Shown one piece after another: positions 52,300-60,438 of a stretch of 64,000 nucleotides of DNA. The position numbers and the translations under genes were made by a program. Position 1 is the stretch's first letter. Every line of letters starts with the position of its first letter. Source of the DNA: Mycolicibacterium peregrinum (GTDB lineage: Bacteria > Actinomycetota > Actinomycetes > Mycobacteriales > Mycobacteriaceae); assembly GCF_001665625.1 (NCBI RefSeq), contig NZ_LZSY01000019.1, forward strand, positions 1 to 64,000, given 5' to 3'. The notes under the pieces are model-generated. The model did not search any database and was not told the DNA's origin. It saw only the letters and a program-made list of their open reading frames with translations.

Positions 52300-52926
52300 T
52301 CAATCGCGCAGTTGCCAGAGCTTGTTCGCCATCAGCAGTTCGAACTTGTCGACGATGACTGCCACGTCGTCACGATGCCCCACGTAACCGGCGTAAAAGC
52401 CCATTCCCCACATCACCGCCACCAGCATCTCCACGATGGCCGGGATGTCGGTGTCGGTGGTCAATTCGCCGCCCGCGATCGCCTCGTCGACTGCCCACTT
52501 GACGAACTCCCGCGAGCTGCGCAACGCGTCGTGCTCCTCGGAGACGAGCTCGGGATGGCGCTGCGCCTCCAGCACCGAGGTCACCAGGAATGCCGCCGCC
52601 GACCGGTCGGTGGACTCGGCATCCATGGCCGCGGCGAAGAACGCCGAAATACGGTTCAGCAGGCTGGTGGCCTCCCGGGCCTTGGCAATGCCGGCGGCGA
52701 TCACTTTCGCATTGGTCTGCTCGACCACATCGCGGTACAGAACACGTTTGCTGCTGAAGTAATGGTTGATTGCCGGGCGGGTGAGATCCGCGCGGATCGC
52801 GATTGCCTGAAATGTAGCTGCGTCGTAGCCAAGTTCGCTGAAAACTTCGCGGGCAGCGCGCACGATGCGCTCGCGTGTCTCCGCTGCCTTTGCTGCGGGA
52901 GGACGTCCAGGTCCTCGACTCGCCAT
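52300..52926 (-). CDS. TetR-family regulator
   Basis: A 208-residue TetR protein with an AT-hook-like lead GPGRPP (residues 5-10), a HTH at about 18-63 (RIVRAAREVFSELGYDAATF, ADLTRPAINHYFSSKRVLY) and a helical ligand domain. It precedes the two methyltransferase genes by 71 bases in the same direction and may regulate them, as Rv0144 stands beside Rv0145/Rv0146. The start ATG 52926 lies inside a palindromic element (52926-52952), so it is likely self-repressing. The frame to 53637 covers the divergent gene and is a shadow. Confidence 0.88.
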   Translation of the reverse strand: MASRGPGRPPAAKAAETRERIVRAAREVFSELGYDAATFQAIAIRADLTRPAINHYFSSKRVLYRDVVEQTNAKVIAAGIAKAREATSLLNRISAFFAAAMDAESTDRSAAAFLVTSVLEAQRHPELVSEEHDALRSSREFVKWAVDEAIAGGELTTDTDIPAIVEMLVAVMWGMGFYAGYVGHRDDVAVIVDKFELLMANKLWQLRD

Positions 52927-52952
52927 GTGGGCCACATTCAAATTGTGCCACA
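52926..52952. promoter_or_regulatory. Paired palindromes at tetR start (putative operator)
   Basis: TGTGGGCCACA (52926-52936) and TGTGCCACA (52944-52952) are two odd-centred palindromes, with centres 17 bases apart. They overlap the first base of the TetR start codon and its leader. This layout fits two repressor dimers on neighbouring turns. Confidence 0.5.
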
Positions 52953-53045
52953 CGTCACCTGAGAGCCCCGATGCCGTCATGTTCGTGTGCGTTATATGCG
53001 GCTGACCAGCAAAGCCCCGCCGCGCCGAAAATATTGACGACGAAC

Positions 53046-53051
53046 TAGCGT
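53046..53051 (+). promoter_or_regulatory. Leaderless -10 of the second tetR gene
   Basis: TAGCGT followed by seven bases and ATG at 53059. No ribosome site is visible. The divergent gene starts 132 bases away. Confidence 0.4.
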
Positions 53052-53058
53052 TAGCCGG

Positions 53059-53634
53059 ATGGCGGGGGTGGCGTCGCGGGAGGCGTACTTCGAAACCGGT
53101 CTGGATGTGTTGTCCGATCTCGGGTACGGCGGGCTCAAACTTGCCGAGGTGTGCAACCGACTCGGCGTCACAACCGGGTCGTTCTATCACTACTTCCCCA
53201 ACTGGGCGGCCTACACGAGGGAGTTGATCGCGCACTGGCGTGAGGCGCGCACTCTGCGGGTGGTCGAGGCGATCCGCGCCGACACGGATCCGCATCACCG
53301 CATCGAGTCCTTGATCGGTGAAGCGCTGGCCCTGCCACATGGGGCAGAGGCAGCCATCCGGGTATGGAGCTCGCTCGATCCCTACGTATACGACGTGCAG
53401 GCGGTGGTGGACCAACTGCGTTTCGACATCATCTTCGAGTCTGCCCACGAGATCATCGGCGACGAACGGAACGCCCGGTATTTCGCGGCATGGAGTTTGT
53501 ATCTGGTCGTCGGTTACGAGCAGACGACGTTGCCCCGCGACCCCGAAACCTTGGAGTGGATCACCGGCCAGATGCGCGACGCGCTCGAAACGGGCCGCTT
53601 CACTCCCACGCCGGGATCGGACCAACCGGTCTAA
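53059..53634 (+). CDS. TetR-family regulator next to FUSC gene
   Basis: A 191-residue TetR-type regulator with a short N-terminus and a HTH at about 12-52 (GLDVLSDLGYGGLKLAEV, LGVTTGSFYHYFPNWAAYT). The ligand domain has the DVQAVVDQLRFDIIFESAHEIIG helix. It is 11 bases before the FUSC gene and probably co-transcribed with it, so it may regulate that transporter-like protein. It is divergent from another TetR gene, which is uncommon and suggests cross-regulation. Confidence 0.85.
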   Translation: MAGVASREAYFETGLDVLSDLGYGGLKLAEVCNRLGVTTGSFYHYFPNWAAYTRELIAHWREARTLRVVEAIRADTDPHHRIESLIGEALALPHGAEAAIRVWSSLDPYVYDVQAVVDQLRFDIIFESAHEIIGDERNARYFAAWSLYLVVGYEQTTLPRDPETLEWITGQMRDALETGRFTPTPGSDQPV

Positions 53635-53645
53635 CATCGGCGATC

Positions 53646-55802
53646 ATGCTGACCCCGGCCGAGATCTGGCGTGGGACGGCAGAGCGTCTCCGCGACTGGA
53701 TACGTGACCGGGACCCCGATTACGACGCGCTGCGCCGTGCCCTGCGGGCCGCCATCGTCCTACCCATCGCGGCGGCACTCGGCTTCGCCGTCGGGGGCGA
53801 CTCCCAGACTCCGCTGTTCGCGATCTTCGGAGCGGTCTCCCTTCTCATCACGGCGGACTTCCCCGGCAACCGGCCGGCCCGCGCCCTGGCCTACGGCGGC
53901 CTGGCCCTCAACGGGTTCGTACTGATCGTGCTGGGCACGGTCCTGGCCCCGTACCCGTGGCCGAGCGTCGCCGCGATGTTCGTCGTCGGACTGGTGGTGA
54001 CGTTCTCCGGAGTGCTCAGCGAGATCGTCGCCGCCGGACAACGCGCCACGCTGCTGCTGTTCGTCCTTCCCCTGTGCACGCCCGTCGGCCCGATTCCCGA
54101 CCGACTGCTGGGCTGGCTGATCGCCCTGGTGGTGTGCGTGCCTGCCGCGCTGTACCTCTTTGCGCCCCGCCACCACGATGAGCTGCGCCGCGACGCCGCG
54201 CGGGTATGCCGGCTATTGGCCGACCGACTGGAGGGCCAGGCCTCGGACCGTGACGTCACCCGCGCGATGAACGCGCTGTACGCCTGCTTCCTCGGCGCCG
54301 ACTACCGGCCCGTCGCCCTCAGCGCGGGCAGCCGCGCACTGGTGCGTGTGGTCGACGATCTGGGTTGGATCTGCGACCAGGTCACCGACCGGACGGGCGA
54401 ACTCCTGGGAGCCACGCGCGAGCCCACGGTGCGGGTACTGCGAGATAGTGCCGCCCTGCTGAAGATTCACGATCGCGCCGAGCGTGCCGCCCGCGAAGCC
54501 GATCTGCGCGCGGCTCTCGCCGAGCAGCGCACCGTGGCCCAGAGCAGTTACCGCGAGGACATCACCCAGATCTTGAGCATGGCCGACGACGCGTCCGCCG
54601 CAAAAGTGGGCGGTGTCCTGCTGAACCGGCGCACCATCTCGGCCACCATCGCTGTCACCGGACGCGTCATCGGCAATGCGGCGCTGGCCGACGCACGCCC
54701 GGTGTGGGCCCGGGTGCTGGGCCGGCGGCTACCCGAAACCGGCGCCGCGGATTGGGTGATGCCCGAGACCGTCGCAGTCGCAGCCATCACCCGCGGCTTG
54801 GTCGCCTCGCGCGCGGTGGTGCTGCGCAACAGCCTGCGCACCGGGTTGGGGTTGGCCCTCGCGGTGGCCGTCACCCACCTGTTTCCTGTGCAGCACGGGT
54901 TCTGGGTGGTGCTGGGTGTGATGTCGGTGCTGCGCAGTAGCGCGCTGGACACCGGGACGCGTGTGCTGCGCGCCGTGGCCGGCACGACGATCGGCTTCAT
55001 CCTCGGTGCGGTGCTCATCGAGTTCGTCGGGGTGGACCCGATGGTGATGTGGGTCTTGTTGCCTCTGGTGGCATTCGGGTCGGCCTTTGTGCCCAAGGTC
55101 GGATCGTTCATCGCCGGGCAGGCGGCGTTCACGATGATGGTGCTGATCAACTTCAACCTGATCGCACCGACAGGTTGGCGAGTCGGGTTGGTCCGGGTGG
55201 AAGACGTCGTGGTGGGCGCGTTCGTGGGGATCGTGGCGTCGGTGCTGTTGTGGCCGCGGGGTGCGACGGCCTCGGTATCCAAGGCGATCGATCAGGCCCG
55301 GGCGGTGGGCGCACAGTTCCTCGATGCCGCCGTGCTGCGGGTGACACGGGGCGCCTCCGAAGCCGCCACCGATCGCGTGATCGCACTCGGGCATGACACC
55401 CTCACCGCCACGCGGACACTGGATGACGCTGTCCGCCAGTACCTTTCGGAGACCGGCGGACCCACCGACCAACGCGCCCCGGCGGTGCGGGCGGCCAACC
55501 GGGTCATCCGGGTACGGGCGGTAGCAGAGCTGATCGCCGATGTCGTACCCCCACCGCTGGGCGTCTATCCGCAGACCCGCTCGGTGATCGAGGAGCATGC
55601 CGCGGCGATCTGCGCCCGGCTCACCGGCGCGGACACCACGTCGGAACTGGTACCGATCGGCGAGAATTTCGTGGTGTCGTTGCGCGCCGAGGCCACCGGA
55701 ACCGACCTTGCGGTCTCGGCGGCCCTGCCGCTGGTGACGGCTGCAGCGCATCTCGGCGAGCTGGAGTTGCTGTACCCGCAGCCCGCCGAGTCGGTGGGTT
55801 AG
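53646..55802 (+). CDS. FUSC-family inner membrane protein
   Basis: A 718-residue membrane protein with two blocks of membrane helices (about 33-175 and 395-540) each followed by a long cytoplasmic helical region, the layout of FUSC/YccS/AaeB-type proteins. These export aromatic acids or act as efflux parts. PLFAIFGAVSLLITADFPGNRPARALAYG and VLRSSALDTGTRVLRAVAGTTIG are the two matching repeats. Start ATG 53646, eight bases after TAACAT. The frame begins at 53364 inside the TetR gene, a shadow. Substrate unknown; a TetR-controlled exporter is likely. Confidence 0.88.
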   Translation: MLTPAEIWRGTAERLRDWIRDRDPDYDALRRALRAAIVLPIAAALGFAVGGDSQTPLFAIFGAVSLLITADFPGNRPARALAYGGLALNGFVLIVLGTVLAPYPWPSVAAMFVVGLVVTFSGVLSEIVAAGQRATLLLFVLPLCTPVGPIPDRLLGWLIALVVCVPAALYLFAPRHHDELRRDAARVCRLLADRLEGQASDRDVTRAMNALYACFLGADYRPVALSAGSRALVRVVDDLGWICDQVTDRTGELLGATREPTVRVLRDSAALLKIHDRAERAAREADLRAALAEQRTVAQSSYREDITQILSMADDASAAKVGGVLLNRRTISATIAVTGRVIGNAALADARPVWARVLGRRLPETGAADWVMPETVAVAAITRGLVASRAVVLRNSLRTGLGLALAVAVTHLFPVQHGFWVVLGVMSVLRSSALDTGTRVLRAVAGTTIGFILGAVLIEFVGVDPMVMWVLLPLVAFGSAFVPKVGSFIAGQAAFTMMVLINFNLIAPTGWRVGLVRVEDVVVGAFVGIVASVLLWPRGATASVSKAIDQARAVGAQFLDAAVLRVTRGASEAATDRVIALGHDTLTATRTLDDAVRQYLSETGGPTDQRAPAVRAANRVIRVRAVAELIADVVPPPLGVYPQTRSVIEEHAAAICARLTGADTTSELVPIGENFVVSLRAEATGTDLAVSAALPLVTAAAHLGELELLYPQPAESVG

Positions 55803-55806
55803 TCGG

Positions 55807-56781
55807 TCAGTTCAGCGGCCGGTGCGGCATCAGCGCATTCGGCGGGATCTGGCCGAACTTGCCTGCCTGGTAATCCTCCAGCGCCTGGATGAGCTCCGAC
55901 TTGGAGTTCATCACGAACGGGCCGTAGTGGAAGACCGGTTCCCGAATCGGCCGGCCGCCCAGCAGCAGAACTTCCATGGCGGGCCGGTGTGAATCCTGAG
56001 TTCCCTCGGCCGATACCGTGATCCGGTCGCCGGGGCCGAGCACGGCCAGTTGGCCCTGGTGGATCGGGTGACCGACGGGGCCGACGCTGCCGCGCCCACT
56101 CAGTACGTACACCAACGAGTTGAAGTCGCGGTTCCACGGCAGGTTGAGCTGCGCACCCGGTTCAATCGTGGCGTGCGCCAAGGTGATCGGAGTGTGCGTG
56201 TTACCCGGCCCCTGAGCACCGTCGATCTCGCCGGCGATGATCCGGACCAACGCCCCGCCGTCCTGGGACGACAGCAACTTCGCGTCGGGACCTTCGATGG
56301 CCTGGTAACGCGGCGTCGCGAACTTGTCCTTCTTCGGCAGGTTCACCCACAGCTGGATGCCGTGGAACGTGCCGCCGCTCTCGACCAGTTCGGCCGGCGG
56401 AGTTTCGATGTGCAGGATGCCGGACCCTGCGGTCATCCACTGGGTGGCGCCGTCGGTGATCAGACCGCCGCCGCCATGTGAATCCTGGTGCGCGAACCGG
56501 CCGTCGATCATGTAGGTGACGGTTTCGAAGCCGCGGTGCGGGTGCCAGTCGGTGCCCCGCGGTTCACCGGGCTGGTATTCCACCTCACCCATCTGGTCCA
56601 TGTGGACGAACGGGTCGAGGTCGGCGGCGCTGACTCCGCCGAACGCGCGGACGACGGGGAATCCCTCGCCCTCGTATCCGCGCGGGCCGGTGGTGATCGA
56701 GCGAACCGGGCGTTCGGTCTCCGACGCCTGAGCTGCCGCGATACGGGGCAGGGTCAAGGTGTCTGCGGTGATGGCTGGCAT
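55807..56781 (-). CDS. Pirin-family protein
   Basis: A 324-residue bicupin of the pirin group. The N-cupin metal site has WHPHRGFETVTY (two His) with HQDS and HIETP further on; VSAADLDPFVHMDQMG is the family lead motif. Pirins bind iron; some bacterial members open quercetin-like flavonols, others regulate enzymes. Its role here is unknown. AGGAGGTAGGAG precedes the ATG. A near-perfect 24-base palindrome at 56815-56838 lies 34-57 bases upstream, so it is probably under a repressor. Confidence 0.88.
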   Translation of the reverse strand: MPAITADTLTLPRIAAAQASETERPVRSITTGPRGYEGEGFPVVRAFGGVSAADLDPFVHMDQMGEVEYQPGEPRGTDWHPHRGFETVTYMIDGRFAHQDSHGGGGLITDGATQWMTAGSGILHIETPPAELVESGGTFHGIQLWVNLPKKDKFATPRYQAIEGPDAKLLSSQDGGALVRIIAGEIDGAQGPGNTHTPITLAHATIEPGAQLNLPWNRDFNSLVYVLSGRGSVGPVGHPIHQGQLAVLGPGDRITVSAEGTQDSHRPAMEVLLLGGRPIREPVFHYGPFVMNSKSELIQALEDYQAGKFGQIPPNALMPHRPLN

Positions 56782-56814
56782 CTCCTACCTCCTGTTTGTA
56801 GTCTTATGCCAGCT

Positions 56815-56838
56815 ATAACCGGACCGCGGTCCGATTAT
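56815..56838. promoter_or_regulatory. 24-base palindrome upstream of pirin gene
   Basis: The core CGGACCGCGGTCCG (56820-56833) is a perfect 14-base palindrome. The flanks ATAA (56815-56818) and TTAT (56835-56838) extend it to 24 bases with only one mismatched pair. This is typical of a TetR- or MarR-type operator. The regulator is not next to it. Confidence 0.55.
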
Positions 56839-56857
56839 TCCCCCGGGGCCCTTTCCT

Positions 56858-56923
56858 CCCGCGAGCAGACGCTCCGGTACCCCTCCGGCAGCATTTTCGG
56901 GTACCTAGTTGTCTGCTCGCGGG
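56858..56923. repeat. Large stem-loop directly after ptsI
   Basis: Outer arms CCCGCGAGCAGAC (56858-56870) and GTCTGCTCGCGGG (56911-56923) pair perfectly. After five-base internal loops on each side, GGTACCC (56876-56882) pairs with GGGTACC (56899-56905) around a 16-base loop. It begins at the base next to the ptsI stop codon on the minus strand. It could end or stabilise the ptsI transcript. Same design as 10389-10445. Confidence 0.65.
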
Positions 56924-58603
56924 TCAAAGGTGAGCCGCGGCGGCTTCGCGGGCCTCGGCAGCTGTCGCGGTGTCGAGCACCGCCTCCGCGGCGGCGCGGC
57001 ACTGCTGCAACGTCACCTGCGCGAGCTTCGCGCCCACCGCTGCGATCGCGGCCGGCGCCATCGACAACGACGTCACACCCAGGCCCACCAACACGGCGGC
57101 CAGGAGCGGGTCGGCCGCGGCCTCGCCGCATACTCCGACCGGCTTGCCCGCCGCCGCTCCGGCGCGGGCCGCCATCGCCACCAGAGCCAGTACCGCGGGC
57201 TGCCACGGATCGGTGAGGGCGGCCAGATCGGCCGACATCCGGTCGGCGGCCATCGTGTACTGGGCGAGGTCGTTGGTGCCGATCGACAGGAACTCGACGT
57301 GCTCGAGGATCTTGTCGGCCAACAGTGCCGCAGCGGGCACCTCGATCATCACGCCCGGCGTCAGCCCGTACGAACGTGCCTTGGTGGCAAAGCTTTTCGC
57401 CTCGGCCGCGGTGGCGATCATGGGCGCCATGACCCACGGCGGGTTGCCGGTCTGCTCGGCAGCCGCGCCGACCGATTCGAGCTGACGGTCCAGCAGGCCG
57501 GGATTGCCCTCGGCGATGCGGATGCCGCGCACGCCGAGCGCCGGGTTCGCCTCCTCGGGATGACCTGCGAACTTCAACGGCTTGTCCGAACCCGCGTCGA
57601 GGGTCCGGACCACCACCTTGTGCCCGGCGAACGCCTCGAGCACCTCACCGTAGATGTTCGCCTGTTCGTCGACGGTGGGCTCGGTGTCGCGGTTGAGGAA
57701 GCACAGTTCGGTGCGGAACAGCCCGACACCTTCGGCAGGGGTTTCGCGGGCTGCGCGGGCGGCGGCACCGTCCTGGACATTCGCCAAGATGGCGACGGTG
57801 TGGCCGTCCGCCGTCGCACCGGGCCCCGCCCACTGTCGGGCTGCCAGGGCGTCCCGTTGCGCAGCGGCCACAGCCGCGGCAGCCTCCGAGGCGTCGGGGT
57901 CTGCCGTGAGGGTGCCCGCGGTGCCATCGAGAAGAACCATCGCGCCGGCGGCGACGGCGTCGAGGCCACCGATGGCCACGACGCAGGGAATTCCGAGCTG
58001 GCGGGCGATGATCGCGGTGTGGCTGGTCGGCCCACCGAGCGTGGTGGCCAAGCCGACCACCAGCTGCGGGTCCAGACCGGCGGTGTCGGCAGGAGCCAGA
58101 TCTTCGGCACAAAGGACCGACGGGATATCCGGCAGCGGCACACCAGGTTCCGGCAAACCAGACAGCTCGGCGATGACCCGGTCGCGAATATCCCGCAAGT
58201 CGGTGACGCGTTCGGCCATCAGCCCGCCGAGCTGCGTGAACAACTCCACGAACTGGTCCACCGCCTCGGTCACGGCGCGGACCGCTGGAGCGCCTGCGGC
58301 GATCCTCTTGTCAGCAGCCCCGAGCCAGGCCCGGTCCTGGGCCAGGGTCGCGGTGGCGGCGAGCACTTCCGAGGCGGCACCCGTGGCATGCGCGGCCCGG
58401 TCCCGCAGCCGGGTGGCGACCTCCGTCGCCGCAGCTGCAAAACGCCCCGCTTCGGCCGGCCGGTCCGCCTCGGCGATGTCGCCGGCCGGCACCTCGACCT
58501 CCGGGAGTCTGCTGACCCGGATCACGGGTGCGTACTGCACTCCCGGGACCACCGGAACCCCGCGCAAGACGATGGGTGACGCAACCGATGCTGTAGTGCC
58601 CAT
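56924..58603 (-). CDS. ptsI: Phosphoenolpyruvate-protein phosphotransferase (enzyme I)
   Basis: A 559-residue enzyme I. It takes phosphate from phosphoenolpyruvate and passes it to HPr in the cytoplasm. The active-site segment GGPTSHTAIIARQLGIP holds the phosphorylated His; FRTELCFLNRDTEP, RTLDAGSDKPL and the PEP-binding FLSIGTNDLAQYTMAADR with a catalytic Cys region (VGVCGEAAADP) follow. I start at ATG 58603, seven bases after TAATGT, rather than ten codons further up. It is divergent from the fruR-fruK-fruA-ptsH operon and encodes the general component that serves it. A stem-loop follows the stop. Confidence 0.93.
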   Translation of the reverse strand: MGTTASVASPIVLRGVPVVPGVQYAPVIRVSRLPEVEVPAGDIAEADRPAEAGRFAAAATEVATRLRDRAAHATGAASEVLAATATLAQDRAWLGAADKRIAAGAPAVRAVTEAVDQFVELFTQLGGLMAERVTDLRDIRDRVIAELSGLPEPGVPLPDIPSVLCAEDLAPADTAGLDPQLVVGLATTLGGPTSHTAIIARQLGIPCVVAIGGLDAVAAGAMVLLDGTAGTLTADPDASEAAAAVAAAQRDALAARQWAGPGATADGHTVAILANVQDGAAARAARETPAEGVGLFRTELCFLNRDTEPTVDEQANIYGEVLEAFAGHKVVVRTLDAGSDKPLKFAGHPEEANPALGVRGIRIAEGNPGLLDRQLESVGAAAEQTGNPPWVMAPMIATAAEAKSFATKARSYGLTPGVMIEVPAAALLADKILEHVEFLSIGTNDLAQYTMAADRMSADLAALTDPWQPAVLALVAMAARAGAAAGKPVGVCGEAAADPLLAAVLVGLGVTSLSMAPAAIAAVGAKLAQVTLQQCRAAAEAVLDTATAAEAREAAAAHL

Positions 58604-58610
58604 GTGAGCC

Positions 58611-58639
58611 ACATTACAAGAAAACGTTGACAAGTCAAC
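58611..58639. promoter_or_regulatory. Divergent pts promoters sharing a palindrome
   Basis: GTTGACAAGTCAAC (58626-58639) is a perfect dyad with a 2-base centre. Plus-strand TTGACA (58627-58632) can serve as a -35 toward the deoR-type gene, with TAAAAC 18 bases further. Minus-strand TTGACT (58638-58633) can serve as a -35 toward ptsI, 16 bases before TAATGT (58616-58611), which lies seven bases before the ptsI ATG. One repressor bound to this palindrome would block both -35 elements. Confidence 0.6.
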
Positions 58640-58705
58640 ACAGTCAAGCGTAAAACAACATATATCAACATCTTGTTAGGCTCGAACCCACACAAACGGA
58701 GGCTC

Positions 58706-59473
58706 ATGTACGCCGAGGAGCGCCAGCAGGCCATCGCCGCGCTGGTCATGAGCAGGGGCCGCGCCTCGGTCGCCGAACTCGCGCAGACATACGACGTCAC
58801 CACCGAAACCGTCCGCCGAGATCTGGCAGTGCTCGACAAGGCCGGCGTCGTCCGCCGCGTGCACGGCGGAGCCGTCCCCGCCCGGACCCTCCACCTCGTG
58901 GAAGCCGGCGTCGGCGAACGCGACACCACCCGCGCCGCGCAGAAGGATGCCATCGCCGCGGCTGCAGTCGACTTCTTCCCCCTCACCGGTGCCAGCGTCC
59001 TGCTGGACGCCGGCACCACCACCGCCCGCGTCGCCTCGCAGGTACCGACGGACCGGGAGCTCACCGCGGTGACCAACTCGGTGCCGATCGCCGGCCTCCT
59101 CGCCACCATGCCGACCGTCACCCTGCAATTACTGGGCGGGCGGGTCCGCGGCCTCACCCAGGCCGCCGTCGGCGAGCAGGTGCTGCGGGTACTCGAAACC
59201 CTGCGGGTGGACATCGCGTTCATCGGCACCAACGCCATCAACGTGCGGCACGGTCTCTCGACCCCCGACACCGACGAGGCAGCCGTCAAGCGCGCCATGG
59301 TGCAGGCCGCGAATTACGTTGTGGTGGTCGCAGACTCATCAAAGGTAGGCCAAGAGGACTTCGTCAGCTTCGCCCCCATCGACAGCGTCGACACCCTGAT
59401 CACCGACAGCGAGATCTCCGATGCCGACCGCGCACAGCTCACCGAACACGGCGTCGAGGTGGTGATCGCATGA
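58706..59473 (+). CDS. DeoR-family regulator of fructose PTS
   Basis: A 255-residue DeoR-type repressor. The N-terminal HTH reads ERQQAIAALVMSRGRASVAELAQTYDVTTETVRRDLAVL, followed by RRVHGGAV, and the sugar-phosphate sensor domain has LLDAGTTTARVA, TNSVPIA and GTNAINVRHGLSTPDTDEAAVKRAM. The effector is probably fructose-1-phosphate or a related sugar phosphate. ATG 58706 has GGAGG at 58698-58702. Overlaps fruK by 4 bases. It most likely represses both the fru operon and divergent ptsI at the palindrome between them. Confidence 0.9.
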   Translation: MYAEERQQAIAALVMSRGRASVAELAQTYDVTTETVRRDLAVLDKAGVVRRVHGGAVPARTLHLVEAGVGERDTTRAAQKDAIAAAAVDFFPLTGASVLLDAGTTTARVASQVPTDRELTAVTNSVPIAGLLATMPTVTLQLLGGRVRGLTQAAVGEQVLRVLETLRVDIAFIGTNAINVRHGLSTPDTDEAAVKRAMVQAANYVVVVADSSKVGQEDFVSFAPIDSVDTLITDSEISDADRAQLTEHGVEVVIA

Positions 59474-60438
59474 TCATCACGGTCACCCCCAACCCCAGCC
59501 TGGACCGCACCGTCACATTGAGGGCGCCGTTGACGCGCGGAGCCGTACAGCGCGTCGACACCGTCACCGTCGAACCCGGCGGCAAGGGCATCAACGTGGC
59601 CCGAGCTCTGACCCTGGCCGACGTTGCCGCCGAAGCGGTGCTGCCCGCTGCCGACGCTGATCCCCTGCTCGCGGCGTTACGGGCGCACGGTGTGCCGTTC
59701 ACCGCCGTTCCGATCGCGGAGCCCGTCCGCACCAACGTCGCCATCACCGAATCCGATGGCACCACAACCAAACTCAACGAGCGCGGCGCCAGCGTGGACG
59801 CTGACACGCTGTCGGCGCTCACCAGCTGCCTGCTGACCAAGGCGCAAGAAGCATCGTGGTTGGTGTTGTCCGGGTCGTTGCCGCCCGGGATTCCGGACGA
59901 CTGGTATGCCCAGGTGGTGCAGCTGCTGGCGCCGCTCGACTGCCGGGTCGCCGTCGATACCTCCGAAGCGCCGCTGGCCGCGCTGGCCGCCGCGTTCGAG
60001 GTGGCCGCACCCGATCTGATCAAGCCCAACGCCGAGGAACTGGCCGACCTGGCCGGGGTATCGGCCGACGCCCTGGAAAATGCTGCGGCCCAAGGTGACG
60101 TGTCATCGGTGGTGGCGGCCGCCGGTCGGCTCGTGGACCGGGGCGTCGGCGCGGTGCTCGCCACGTTGGGGGGAGCCGGCGCGGTCCTCGTGGACAGTTC
60201 GGGCTCCTGGCTGGCCACGCCGCCGCCGATCGTTCCGCGCAGCACCGTCGGCGCGGGCGACGCCTCCCTGGCCGGCTACCTGCGCGCCGCCGACGCCGGT
60301 GCCGAAGCCTCGCAACGACTGCAGATGGCCGTCGCCTACGGCAGCGCCGCCGCGGCACTGCCCGGATCCGCCCTGCCCACACCTGCCCAGCTCGACCTCG
60401 ACGCAGTCCGCACCCACCCCATGAAGGTGTCGCCATGA
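59470..60438 (+). CDS. fruK: 1-phosphofructokinase
   Basis: A 322-residue PfkB-family kinase that phosphorylates fructose-1-phosphate to fructose-1,6-bisphosphate using ATP. TPNPSLDRTV at the start, PGGKGINVARAL, SGSLPPGIPDDWY, KPNAEEL and the PfkB signature STVGAGDASLAGYLRAA (catalytic Asp in GAGD) match FruK. It takes the product of the FruA transporter into glycolysis. ATGA overlaps on both sides link it to the regulator and fruA, so the three are translated together. Confidence 0.95.
   Translation: MIITVTPNPSLDRTVTLRAPLTRGAVQRVDTVTVEPGGKGINVARALTLADVAAEAVLPAADADPLLAALRAHGVPFTAVPIAEPVRTNVAITESDGTTTKLNERGASVDADTLSALTSCLLTKAQEASWLVLSGSLPPGIPDDWYAQVVQLLAPLDCRVAVDTSEAPLAALAAAFEVAAPDLIKPNAEELADLAGVSADALENAAAQGDVSSVVAAAGRLVDRGVGAVLATLGGAGAVLVDSSGSWLATPPPIVPRSTVGAGDASLAGYLRAADAGAEASQRLQMAVAYGSAAAALPGSALPTPAQLDLDAVRTHPMKVSP

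Noticed and set aside
56909..58579. 556-codon plus-strand ORF opposite ptsI
   Set aside because: ptsI has all enzyme I motifs on the minus strand; the opposite frame is compositionally biased and resembles nothing.
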